Notes under the pieces: model-generated
The model's database searches: none
Told to the model about the DNA's origin: nothing
What the model saw: the letters and a program-made list of their open reading frames with translations, nothing else
Shown: positions 9,279 through 17,101 of the stretch, piece by piece
How the letters are laid out: the number at the start of each line of letters is the position of its first letter
Numbering within the stretch: position 1 is the first letter of the stretch
Translations under genes and position numbers: made by a program
Assembly (NCBI GenBank): GCA_029556335.1
Contig: JAKQFA010000016.1
Coordinates: 9,562 to 73,561, forward strand
Origin: Methanobacteriota archaeon
GTDB lineage: Archaea; Methanobacteriota; Methanobacteria; Methanobacteriales; Methanobacteriaceae
Length of the DNA stretch: 64,000 nucleotides
Direction of reading: 5' to 3'

Positions 9279-9881
9279 TCAGTTACCTTCAAAATACCTA
9301 ATATGTAAAATTTTAGCCACTAAAATCTCATTTTCATTTGTTAATTTTCGTTTTCCCAGGCCAGAAATATCTTCCCCATCTAATCTGGTCCCATTTTTGG
9401 TGTTCAAATCTTCAATGTAATAACCATCATCATCTCTGGTGATTTTAAAGTGTTCCTTACCAATGAACATCAACTCATCTGCAGGGGCAACTCCAATGAA
9501 ATCCTCACGTCCGAAGATTCTCTCATACTCCTTAATTAAAAACTCCTGATTCTCCTTTAAAACTAGTTTGGCCATGAACTTCGATGACTCTGTTGCAGGA
9601 GTCAGGGTGGTCTGTAGCATCTTAGATTCGGCAGAGTATCTCCTGTATATGAATTCTATTAATAAACCTGCAATTATGGCCAGAATCACAGCGTAAAAAA
9701 GGTCCATCCACTCGTATCTAAACCATTGGGTTAAACTATCTGCCTGAAAAATAGCCAGAACTAAAACTATTACTGTGAAAATTACAATGATGAATATTAA
9801 GAGTCTAGGACCTGACATTTTTCTAAATAATTTAAGACTTAGGATTGCAGAATGCAAATGATAAAAAAATAGACAATTCAT
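9279..9881 (-). CDS. Membrane FHA-domain protein (copy 1)
   Basis: 200 residues. Two membrane helices (about 27-50 and 60-82) are followed by a cytoplasmic forkhead-associated domain with FIGKEHFKI and YYIEDLNTKNGT, the S/K-x-x-H and N-G-T signatures that bind phosphothreonine. It lies 11 bases before the kinase gene and is a likely kinase substrate or docking adaptor. It is a clear paralog of the FHA protein at 11368-11973 (same membrane region AVILAIIAGL, same FGREDF and TKNGT motifs), but its DNA is visibly AT-richer. An internal ATG at 9818 (residue 22) is an alternative start. Confidence 0.85.
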   Translation of the reverse strand: MNCLFFYHLHSAILSLKLFRKMSGPRLLIFIIVIFTVIVLVLAIFQADSLTQWFRYEWMDLFYAVILAIIAGLLIEFIYRRYSAESKMLQTTLTPATESSKFMAKLVLKENQEFLIKEYERIFGREDFIGVAPADELMFIGKEHFKITRDDDGYYIEDLNTKNGTRLDGEDISGLGKRKLTNENEILVAKILHIRYFEGN

Positions 9882-9902
9882 ACAAGGCCTAAGTCACAAT
9901 AT

Positions 9903-10265
9903 TCATGGCCACCATGGAACAGTGAATCTTAATGGCTGTACAGCAATATTTGGATCTACTTTTGTTGCTGTTGTGAGTAAATTTGTTGAATCGGGTACAG
10001 GTTCTGTAGTCTCAGGCTTTATAGTTCCATCTTTTACGGATGCAGCATAATAACCAGCTAAATATGCTTCTGCAGCATCTCCTTCTAATAATTTCATTTC
10101 TACATTTTTGGGTATTCTTTCTTTTCTTTTAATACCATCTTTCATTGTGTCTATTTGTGTCAAAGTATAATCCACCATACACAAACCCCCTAAAACAATT
10201 GGTATATATATTATAGTAACTACTAATACTAAGAATTTACTATTTTTTTCTCCAAAGTTGATCAT
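9903..10265 (-). CDS. Single-pass membrane hypothetical protein, 120 aa
   Basis: One membrane helix near the N-terminus (about residues 12-35) is followed by a roughly 85-residue soluble region with a proline/threonine-rich stretch (KPETTEPVPDST) and the C-terminus FTVPWWP. No known domain. It lies between the pentapeptide-like gene (19 bases upstream) and FHA copy 1 (21 bases downstream) on the same strand, so it is part of the kinase operon. AT-rich like the kinase. Confidence 0.6.
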   Translation of the reverse strand: MINFGEKNSKFLVLVVTIIYIPIVLGGLCMVDYTLTQIDTMKDGIKRKERIPKNVEMKLLEGDAAEAYLAGYYAASVKDGTIKPETTEPVPDSTNLLTTATKVDPNIAVQPLRFTVPWWP

Positions 10266-10284
10266 TGTTCATGTATCTAAAGGA

Positions 10285-11367
10285 TTACCGCATGTACTTC
10301 CGGGCAAAGATAACCATGAATGTGGGCCAGGTGAAGGCCCCAATGAAGGCCTCTAAAATAGTCAACCATCCATACACTCCAGTCTTGGCATTGATCACTC
10401 CATAGGCTGGTATCAGCATGGTCAGGAAGCTGAACCTCAACTTATCCATGAACACATCCACATTCAAGATACCCTCCGCCACCCAGTAGAAGAAGGCAAA
10501 GGCGATCATGATGCCAATGAAGGTCAATATCAAGCGGAGGGGCCGCACCCCATAGCCGAAGGGGTACTGGACGATTAACTCCAGGTAACGATTCAGATAC
10601 CCTTTCTGTTTTCGTTTGGCCTCCATCTCCCGGTAGAAGTGGTAGTCAGCTTTTCCCCGGTCTCCTAATTTTTCCCACAGGATCTTGGCGCTGCGGCAGG
10701 CCCGCTCCTGGCTCTTGATGTACTTGAACCTGGTGCCCTTGAAACAAAGCGCCCCCCGGATCTCGGCCAGGTCGAACCAGGTGCTGCCCCCCAGGTAGGC
10801 TTCCTCGAACCAGGCGTTGCCCCCGATGGTGGAGCCATAGAAGGACACGTTTTCATCAACCCGGGCCTTGTTAAAGGAAATACTGCCCCCCAGGTAGCAG
10901 TGGTTGAAGGAGGCCTCCCCGTCCACTTTAACCTCCTCGAACCACACGTACTTATCCACCCGGGCATGGTCGAAGGAGATGTTACCCCCGACCCGTCCCC
11001 TGTAAAAGGAGATGCTCCCCCGGATGAGGGAGGATTCGAAGAAGGCATGACCCCCCACCTGGCCCTGGTCGAACCAGATCCCACCATCCACCTCGGAGTC
11101 CAGGCAGTGAAAGTCATTCTCCACCACGGCCTGGGTTAGGACCAGATCCCCGGGGATGTGCAGGCCGCTGAAGTTAACATCGTAGAACCGGGCACCCTTG
11201 AAGTTGAGATCACCAGCTTGGATCTTCCTTTCCACCTCTTTTTCCTTTAAATTTTTGATTAACTCCAGGCGGCCCCCTTTATGGGGCAGATCCATGTGTA
11301 ATATGCAGTAGTCCTCCTCCGGGTAGGTCTTGGATTCACAGCCGGCGTACTTACATTTCATCCTCAT
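10285..11367 (-). CDS. Pentapeptide-repeat-like membrane protein
   Basis: 360 residues. An N-terminal cysteine motif (CKYAGCESKTYPEEDYCILH) with zinc-finger-like C and H spacing is followed by a long run of short repeats from about residue 55 to 210 (FKGARFYDVNFSG, ISFYRGRVGGN, ISFDHARVD and similar) resembling a pentapeptide-repeat beta helix. Two membrane helices near 280-345 include a short hydrophobic pore-like segment. Such proteins are often channel-like or regulatory. It starts one base after the stop of FHA copy 2 (no gap), so the two are coupled. It probably belongs to the phospho-signalling operon. A channel function is inference. Confidence 0.7.
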   Translation of the reverse strand: MRMKCKYAGCESKTYPEEDYCILHMDLPHKGGRLELIKNLKEKEVERKIQAGDLNFKGARFYDVNFSGLHIPGDLVLTQAVVENDFHCLDSEVDGGIWFDQGQVGGHAFFESSLIRGSISFYRGRVGGNISFDHARVDKYVWFEEVKVDGEASFNHCYLGGSISFNKARVDENVSFYGSTIGGNAWFEEAYLGGSTWFDLAEIRGALCFKGTRFKYIKSQERACRSAKILWEKLGDRGKADYHFYREMEAKRKQKGYLNRYLELIVQYPFGYGVRPLRLILTFIGIMIAFAFFYWVAEGILNVDVFMDKLRFSFLTMLIPAYGVINAKTGVYGWLTILEAFIGAFTWPTFMVIFARKYMR

Positions 11368-11973
11368 CTACCCTTCTACAAGGTCTTCCTCTTGGTACAC
11401 GGTGGAAATGGCATGGGCCACGTTGATCTCATCGTTGTGCATTAATTTAATCTTCCCCAGGCCCTGGATGTTCTCTCCGTTTACCCAGGTACCATTCTTA
11501 GTGTCCAGGTCCTCGATGTAGAATCCGTCGTCCATACGGGTGATCTTAAAGTGATCCTTCCCGATGTAAAGCAGCTTCTCCCCCACCAGCACTCCCAGGA
11601 AGTCCTCCCTGCCGAAGACCTGGTTGTACTTGCTGATGGTGAGGTGTTTGCCATCGGGCAGGTTCACCCGGGCCAACACCTTACGGGGCTTCAGGACCAT
11701 GGTGGTCCGGGAGAACCTTGATCTTTTTGTAAACTTACGGTAGAAGAATTCAATACCCAGCCCGGCTATGATGGCCAATATAACCGCGTAAAGGACATCA
11801 AATCCCTCGTTTTGAATCCACTGGCTGAGGGTTACCCTCTGAAATATGGCAAAGGCTAGTAAAATTAGAAATAAAATGATCAGGATCAGTCCTGACCACT
11901 GCCGAACCCCCCCAGACTTTCTTCGGTCCAAGAATTTCAGCCTCCCATAATACCTTACTATTACTTTGGACAT
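11368..11973 (-). CDS. Membrane FHA-domain protein (copy 2), first gene of the kinase operon
   Basis: 201 residues, two membrane helices (about 28-47 and 58-77) and a C-terminal FHA domain with YIGKDHFKI and FYIEDLDTKNGTW. Paralog of the FHA protein at 9279-9881 but encoded in GC-richer DNA. The ATG at 11973 lies close to an AT-rich promoter-like stretch; a TTG at 11931 preceded by GGGAGG is an alternative start. It is transcribed divergently from the phosphatase at 12049, and the two share about 75 bases of promoter DNA. Confidence 0.83.
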   Translation of the reverse strand: MSKVIVRYYGRLKFLDRRKSGGVRQWSGLILIILFLILLAFAIFQRVTLSQWIQNEGFDVLYAVILAIIAGLGIEFFYRKFTKRSRFSRTTMVLKPRKVLARVNLPDGKHLTISKYNQVFGREDFLGVLVGEKLLYIGKDHFKITRMDDGFYIEDLDTKNGTWVNGENIQGLGKIKLMHNDEINVAHAISTVYQEEDLVEG

Positions 11974-12017
11974 AGGCGCCTAAAATAATTAAGCAAGAGA
12001 ATCCTAAGATTCCCATC

Positions 12018-12028
12018 TATTAAATATG
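12018..12028 (+). promoter_or_regulatory. TATA box of the phosphatase gene (leaderless start)
   Basis: TATTAAATATG is centred about 26 bases before the ATG at 12049, which is the archaeal TATA-to-start distance, and there is no ribosome binding site between them. The phosphatase mRNA is therefore probably leaderless. Confidence 0.55.
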
Positions 12029-12048
12029 AGAAAAAAATTATTATTACT

Positions 12049-12813
12049 ATGAAATACCTGGAGGGCGACTTGCTTACACTTCCTGGCCCAGGCCGGGCCA
12101 TGGTGGTGACTGATCTCCATGGCAACCTGGAGGATTTCAGGAAGGTACTGACCCTGTGGGCGAAGTGTTTCAACCGCAAATGTCACTTGGTCCTCACCGG
12201 AGACTTCATACACGCCATGGGTCGGGCCAACGACCACTCCATTGAAATCATCGAAGAAGTGCAGTATTATTCCACCAAATATGACACCTTCCACCCCCTC
12301 CTGGGAAACCATGAATGGGCCACCATCACCAAGATACTCATCTACAAGGGCGGAGTGAACCAGAACCTTAACTTTGAACTGCTCCTAAAGGAGACCTTCC
12401 CTGATGCCTGGGAGGAAAAACTAGAGGAATACATAAACTTCTTCCAATCCCTACCCGTGGCTGTCCGCACCGGGAACGGGGTGTTCATCAGCCACAGCGG
12501 ACCCGCCAGAGTAGATGGCATTGAAGATATCATAAACCTAACCGGGAAAGGTTACCTGGACAACCCGGTACTACACGATCTTCTATGGCGCCGGGATCAC
12601 CAGAAGGTGGAGGTGAACCAGTTCCTGAAGAGGGTGGGCTGCCAGGCCATGGTGGTGGGACACACCCCTGTGGATGGCTACAAACTCAAGGGAAACCTTT
12701 TAATTCTATCATCAAGCTATGGTAAGGGAAGGAAGGTCTACTTGGATCTGGATCTGGGGAAAATTATAAAAAGCGGCCGGGATCTGGAGGCAATGATCAG
12801 ATTTTTCCGTTAA
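12049..12813 (+). CDS. PPP-type Ser/Thr protein phosphatase (calcineurin-like metallophosphoesterase)
   Basis: 254 residues. The metal-binding motifs of the PPP superfamily appear in order: TDLHGNLEDF (D-x-HG type), LTGDFIH (GD), LGNHEW (GNHE), SHSGP and VVGHTPVDGY. The best fit is a protein phosphatase using two metal ions; a bis-nucleotide hydrolase such as ApaH is the main alternative. It is divergent from an operon with a Ser/Thr kinase and two FHA proteins, so it plausibly reverses that kinase's phosphorylation. The start is leaderless (TATA at 12018). Confidence 0.85.
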   Translation: MKYLEGDLLTLPGPGRAMVVTDLHGNLEDFRKVLTLWAKCFNRKCHLVLTGDFIHAMGRANDHSIEIIEEVQYYSTKYDTFHPLLGNHEWATITKILIYKGGVNQNLNFELLLKETFPDAWEEKLEEYINFFQSLPVAVRTGNGVFISHSGPARVDGIEDIINLTGKGYLDNPVLHDLLWRRDHQKVEVNQFLKRVGCQAMVVGHTPVDGYKLKGNLLILSSSYGKGRKVYLDLDLGKIIKSGRDLEAMIRFFR

Positions 12814-12836
12814 AAAAAAACCCATTATTTTTTTTT
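12812..12836. terminator. Bidirectional A/T-run terminator
   Basis: An A9 run (12812-12820) and a T9 run (12828-12836) fill the 20-base gap between the convergent phosphatase and ZIP genes. The T-run ends the plus-strand transcript and the A-run reads as T9 on the minus strand, the usual oligo-T archaeal terminator. Confidence 0.6.
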
Positions 12837-13647
12837 AGCCAAAGCCGATGTTCAAACCCATCATCAAAGCGAAGCCCAGTATCAGGGCCATAGTGGCCAG
12901 ATCAGTGTGGCTGCCCCGCTGGCATTCGGGTATGAGCTCCTCCACTGCCACGTAGATCATGGCCCCGGCTGCAAATCCCAATGCATAGGGTAAGAGGGGC
13001 TGGAACACAGCTACTAATACGAAGCCCAGGAAGGCGGATAATGGTTCGAAGACCCCGGAGAGTTGTCCGTACCAGAAACTCTTCAGGGCGGATTTTCCCT
13101 CGGCCCGTAGGGGCATGGCCACAGCCATACCCTCTGGGAAGTTATGGATACCCATACCCACAGCTAGGGTTATGGCTGACATCAACGAGTAAGGGTTGAA
13201 GCTTAAAGACGCAGCAGCAAAGGCCACCCCTATGGCCAGTCCCTCAGGGATGTGGTGTAAGACCATGGCCAGTATTAAAAGTCGGTTCCTCTTCCAGGTG
13301 GTCCGGATACCTTCTGCTTCATCCAGGGGGCAGCCGGGGTGTACGTGGGGCAGTAAACGGTCACTAGCACCCAGAAACACTGCACCTAAGAGGAAGCCGA
13401 ATATAACTGGAAACCACTGCGGTACATTTGGGGGGGTGTACACTGTGATGGCGGGTAACAACAGGGAGAAGAAGCTAACCGAGATCATAACCCCTGCTGC
13501 AAAGCCCAGGGACGAGTCCAGTAAACGTCGCCCCACCTTTTTTGTTAGAAACACGGTGGAAGCCCCCAGGCCAGTCATGAACCAGGTGAAGCCGGTGGCC
13601 AGGAGCACCTGGACCAGGGGGTTCGTAAGAAGGTTACCATAACTCAT
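12835..13647 (-). CDS. ZIP-family metal transporter
   Basis: 270 residues with about eight membrane helices. The two signature metal-site helices are clear: HHIPEGLAIG (131-140) and HNFPEGMAVA (168-177). A histidine/cysteine-containing loop at about 99-110 (LPHVHPGCPLDE) lies before the helix carrying HHIPEG. Predicted to carry zinc or another divalent cation. The start is ATG at 13647, and the stop lies within the shared terminator. Distinct from the partial ZIP protein at the left edge, which has PES rather than PEG in the key motif. Confidence 0.9.
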   Translation of the reverse strand: MSYGNLLTNPLVQVLLATGFTWFMTGLGASTVFLTKKVGRRLLDSSLGFAAGVMISVSFFSLLLPAITVYTPPNVPQWFPVIFGFLLGAVFLGASDRLLPHVHPGCPLDEAEGIRTTWKRNRLLILAMVLHHIPEGLAIGVAFAAASLSFNPYSLMSAITLAVGMGIHNFPEGMAVAMPLRAEGKSALKSFWYGQLSGVFEPLSAFLGFVLVAVFQPLLPYALGFAAGAMIYVAVEELIPECQRGSHTDLATMALILGFALMMGLNIGFG

Positions 13648-13721
13648 GAGCTTACATAGTTAGGAATGTCTAATAAAAGTAGTGGCCATCCCACCCAGTA
13701 GGTTGGAAGGGGTAGTTGATC

Positions 13722-14879
13722 TTAGATCACACTGACCATCTGGGCCATCTGCTCCAAGTTGCGCACCTCATGGACCTGGGCACCAGCCTCCCTGTACAAG
13801 GAGACACAGCTATCCACAACATCCCACTTTTTCTCCTCCTCGGGGTTGAAAATCAAAACCCTCCGGGACTTCCTACTCATCTCCCTGATGACAGAGGCGC
13901 TGAGGGGCTGGCCATCCTCCTTGGGCCCGGCCCAGTCCCGGCAGTCACTGAGGATGATGAGATTGGATCTTCCATTTAAGGGGGCCCGGTCCTGGAAGTC
14001 ACGGAATGCCTGGTACATGTTGGAGGTGCCATGTATCATCAGGTTCTTCTGGTGCATCTCCCGCACCCGGGTGAAGGCGTCCAGTAAGCCGATTTCCCCC
14101 AGGGCGGAGGTGGTCTCCACCACCTTGTTGTCAAAGTCAAAGACCCTAACTCGGCGGAAACTGTTCTGAGCAGCATATACCAGGCAGAAGAACCAGTTAC
14201 TGATCCAGTCACAGGAGCCGCTCACATCACACAGGAAATAGTAATGCCCACCCTTGATCCGTGGACGGGTTTTAACCAATTCCAGGAGGGTTCCACCATT
14301 TTTAAGGTTCTTACGGATAGTGCGACGCACATCAGGCTGGAGTTTCTGGGATTGACGCATTCGCCGGCTCCTAAGGGTAGCTATCTTCCTACCTAATTCC
14401 TGGCACACCTGGAAAAGCTGGGGCTGGAAGGAGTTCAGGGTGCTAATATCCTGATGCAGCAGATCCTGTTTCTCATCCAAGTCCAGGTATTCCTCCAGTG
14501 GGGGCTGGTAATCCAACTCTGTGGACTCTCTCTCCACTGCCTTAAGCTCCCCCTGAGGATCTTCCTTAAAGGAGAACTGGTACTGAATCTTACCCTCATT
14601 GGGGAATTCCACCACAGATTTAACTGGCTTAGTATTTTTGGGCACCTCCTCTGGTAAAGGCTTTTTTTTCTCATAAAAGAAGTCATCATAGAGCTTGTTG
14701 AACTTCTCCCTCTGACCCTGGTCCTTAACGTAGACTGCCGCCAGGGCATCCTGCAACTGGGAATCATTGAAATGGAAACGTTCCACCACCTGGCATGCAG
14801 TTTGGGTGCTGCGGATACTGGCTGGAATTCCATTACTCCTTAAAAGATGGGAAAATTTCACTATTCTATCCATGTTCAT
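13722..14879 (-). CDS. VWA-domain protein, CoxE/MoxR-partner family
   Basis: 385 residues. The N-terminal helical half has charged stretches; the C-terminal von Willebrand A domain has a metal-site motif DVSGSCDWIS (D-x-S-x-S) at about residue 219. The matching later residues include HGTSNMYQAF and ILSDCRDW. The gene follows the MoxR ATPase by 29 bases on the same strand. MoxR AAA+ proteins paired with CoxE-like VWA proteins act as chaperones that insert metal or assemble enzyme complexes. The client is not identifiable here; the nearest candidate genes are a ZIP transporter and the kinase module. Confidence 0.82.
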   Translation of the reverse strand: MNMDRIVKFSHLLRSNGIPASIRSTQTACQVVERFHFNDSQLQDALAAVYVKDQGQREKFNKLYDDFFYEKKKPLPEEVPKNTKPVKSVVEFPNEGKIQYQFSFKEDPQGELKAVERESTELDYQPPLEEYLDLDEKQDLLHQDISTLNSFQPQLFQVCQELGRKIATLRSRRMRQSQKLQPDVRRTIRKNLKNGGTLLELVKTRPRIKGGHYYFLCDVSGSCDWISNWFFCLVYAAQNSFRRVRVFDFDNKVVETTSALGEIGLLDAFTRVREMHQKNLMIHGTSNMYQAFRDFQDRAPLNGRSNLIILSDCRDWAGPKEDGQPLSASVIREMSRKSRRVLIFNPEEEKKWDVVDSCVSLYREAGAQVHEVRNLEQMAQMVSVI

Positions 14880-14908
14880 CCCTTAAAAATCATCTTAGAG
14901 ACAGTCCC

Positions 14909-15757
14909 CTACTTGAAAAGATGGCCCTCCACCTTTTTACGGTCCTCCGGGGACTTAACCACCACCCCCAGGGTCTCGGATAGGACCTCAGGAGTTGGTT
15001 CTTCTTCGCCCAGGGTTAAGAGGCTGCGCACCCAGTCCACTGTGGCCCGTATGGATGGTTTCTTAAGAACATCCATCCCCCGTATGTGCTGGATAAGGGC
15101 CACCACTTCCTTGAGGAGGGGTAAGGGTGCCTCCGGTACCAGGGCCTTAACTATTTCCAGTTCCCGCTCTGGATCAGGATAGTCCAAGTGCAGGTATAAG
15201 CAGCGATCCCGGGTTTCGTCCAGGAGGGTGCGCTGGGAGTTGCTGGTTAGAACTACCAGCAGATCATTGGCCAGTTGGAAGGTGCCCAGGTCGTTGACGG
15301 TGATCTCCTTCTCCCCCAGGGCCTGCAGGAGGAAGCTCTCCACCTCCTCATCGGCCTTATCAATCTCATCAATAAGTATCACCGAGGGCTCCTGGTTGAT
15401 GAAGGCTTGGAGCAGGGGACGTTTAATGAAGAAGTCATCCTGGAAGATATCCTCCTCCCCACTCTTCTGGCGGGAGATCTCCAACTGCAAAAGCTGCTTC
15501 TGGTAGTTCCACTCCCCTACGATCTGTTCAAAGGTGATGCCCTCGTAGCACTGCACCCGGAAAAATTCCCGTTCCAGGGCCCGGGAGGCAGCCTTGGCCA
15601 GTTCAGTTTTACCAGTGCCTGGAGGGCCCTCCACCAGGATGGGCTTTTTCATCTGCAGCGCCAGAAAGAGGATGATCACCAGGTTCTCATCTGGCAGGTA
15701 ATTAACACCCTCCAGGGCTTGGGTCAGGGTGTTGGTTGTTATCTTCTCCATCTTCAT
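14909..15757 (-). CDS. MoxR-family AAA+ ATPase
   Basis: About 282 residues from the chosen start. Walker A GPPGTGKTELAKA, Walker B VILIDEIDKAD, and a sensor-1 region with VLTSNSQR are visible. MoxR proteins use ATP to remodel or load cofactors into client proteins with a VWA partner, here the next gene. An ATG at 15808 would add 17 hydrophobic residues unlike family N-termini; ATG at 15757 gives the usual short lead (MKMEKITTNTL) before NYLPDENLV. An internal ATG two codons later is also possible. Confidence 0.87.
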   Translation of the reverse strand: MKMEKITTNTLTQALEGVNYLPDENLVIILFLALQMKKPILVEGPPGTGKTELAKAASRALEREFFRVQCYEGITFEQIVGEWNYQKQLLQLEISRQKSGEEDIFQDDFFIKRPLLQAFINQEPSVILIDEIDKADEEVESFLLQALGEKEITVNDLGTFQLANDLLVVLTSNSQRTLLDETRDRCLYLHLDYPDPERELEIVKALVPEAPLPLLKEVVALIQHIRGMDVLKKPSIRATVDWVRSLLTLGEEEPTPEVLSETLGVVVKSPEDRKKVEGHLFK

Positions 15758-15899
15758 ATGATCAACTACTATGGGATGAACTACTACTAATGTGTTGGAT
15801 ATCCACATATTATGCTCTGCTTGATCCTGGTCTGGGTTGATCCATCAGTCTCCTCCATATAGAATAAATCCCTCCAGATACCTAGGATAATAGAAGTGA

Positions 15900-16366
15900 A
15901 TGGCTCTGATACCCCTCCTGGTCCTCTTAGTGGTGGGGACCAGCGTAACCTCTACACTTCTACCCCCTTCATCACGTGTCTGGAAAGGATACCTCAGCAC
16001 TGGGCTCTGATTGGAGGGGAACAGTTACTAGAACTGTGATGGGCAATTCCAGTGCATCCAGCACCATCGCCGTGGTCACTGGCATCCACCCCCCGTGAGA
16101 AACTCTCCGGCTGGGCAGTCTCCAGGTGGTGTAGTTATCACCCCAAATGGATTCCAGTTCAGCGACCCTTCCGGGGGGTAAAAAAAATTCTGCCCAATTT
16201 CAACCACTACCAGACCACATCCACACTGAGTTTCACAGAACCAGTAGCCACCTCTGGGTACCGTACCCTGGTCTACGAGGTACCTGATTTGGCCAGTAAC
16301 CAGGACGCCCAGGAGAAGACTAAAAAACTTATAGGGGCCATCTTCAGCACCCTAATCCTGATCTAA
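15900..16366 (+). pseudogene. Decayed secreted hydrolase gene (aspartoacylase/carboxypeptidase-like)
   Basis: An ATG at 15900 opens a signal-peptide-like frame (MALIPLLVLLVVGTS) that stops after about 36 codons. A different frame then encodes GTVTRTVMGNSS and IAVVTGIHP, and a third frame from about 16078 encodes REKLS and a C-terminal part ending near 16366 with GYRTLVYEVPD. The GIHPRE piece and the final IYE-like motif fit secreted methanogen proteins of the succinylglutamate desuccinylase/aspartoacylase type, but the central metal-binding part is missing and at least two frame changes are needed. I read it as a gene remnant. It ends on top of the TIR-like gene stop at 16363. Confidence 0.5.
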
Positions 16367-16755
16367 TATAGCCCCAAAATTTCTTCAATCTCTTCCACGA
16401 TACACACCCGGTTCCAGCCCACCACTCCACTGGCCCACTCTTCCAGCTCCACAGGTACCTCTTCCAGTCCATAGGGCCGGATGAGAAGCATGGGTTTCTC
16501 CATATCCCGGGCTATCTTCACCTGTTTTTTCACCTCGGGGTAGCGGTTGTAGAGGCCAGAGAGCACCACAACAACCTGGGAGGCTTGGATCTGCTCTTCA
16601 ATCTCTTCTTCCTGGTTTTGGCCTGGAACACCATGATCTTTCCACTCAAAATCAGGGGCCTCCAGGAGTCTCTGGATGAAGCTTATGTACTCCTCATCTC
16701 CAGGTCCATTGTGGGTGATGAACAAGTCATGTACCCTTGTTTCCTCTTCAAACAT
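16363..16755 (-). CDS. TIR-like domain protein (ThsB/MTH538 type, DUF1863)
   Basis: 130 residues forming one alpha/beta domain. The opening HDLFITHNGPGDEEY, the middle IEEQIQASQVVVVLSGLY, the helix with EVKKQVKIARDMEKPMLLI and the closing VVGWNRVCIVEEIEEI match the Thoeris ThsB/MTH538 TIR-like family. Such domains bind or cleave NAD-type nucleotides or act as signalling modules in antiviral systems; the function of stand-alone archaeal copies is unknown. It follows the 70-aa gene by five bases. No obvious ThsA effector is next to it. Confidence 0.65.
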   Translation of the reverse strand: MFEEETRVHDLFITHNGPGDEEYISFIQRLLEAPDFEWKDHGVPGQNQEEEIEEQIQASQVVVVLSGLYNRYPEVKKQVKIARDMEKPMLLIRPYGLEEVPVELEEWASGVVGWNRVCIVEEIEEILGLY

Positions 16756-16760
16756 GTGAT

Positions 16761-16973
16761 CTAATCCTTTAAATTCTCCACCAGCAAGGCCTTTTTTTGG
16801 TCAGCAGCCAACCAGAGCTTAACCTCCTTCCACACCATGTTACACTGGTCTTTTTCACTTTTCCCCACTATCCGCCGGATGGCCAGGTCAACCTCTTTTC
16901 GTTCCTTCCGGTCCTGGGGATGAAGATCAGCCTCCTCCAGGACATCCTTCATGTAGCGTAAGTAGCAACTCAT
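16761..16973 (-). CDS. Small cysteine-containing helical protein, 70 aa, partner of the TIR-like gene
   Basis: A highly charged helical protein beginning MSCYLRYMKDVLEEAD, with cysteines at 3 and near 44 and a tryptophan-rich C-terminal third. No recognised domain. GAGGTG lies five bases before the ATG and an AT-rich promoter (ATAATATAATTATC) about 25-35 bases further up. The TIR-like gene begins five bases after its stop, so they form a two-gene unit. A helix-turn-helix or adaptor role would be a guess. Confidence 0.65.
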   Translation of the reverse strand: MSCYLRYMKDVLEEADLHPQDRKERKEVDLAIRRIVGKSEKDQCNMVWKEVKLWLAADQKKALLVENLKD

Positions 16974-17101
16974 GAAAACACCTCGCTTATCAGTTTAGAT
17001 AATTATATTATGGCCACAATTAATAATCATGACTAGTGGGACCCAATGAGGACCTTCCCCACTTGGGCAGTTACACCAGATCCACCCTGGGTTTGATTCT
17101 T

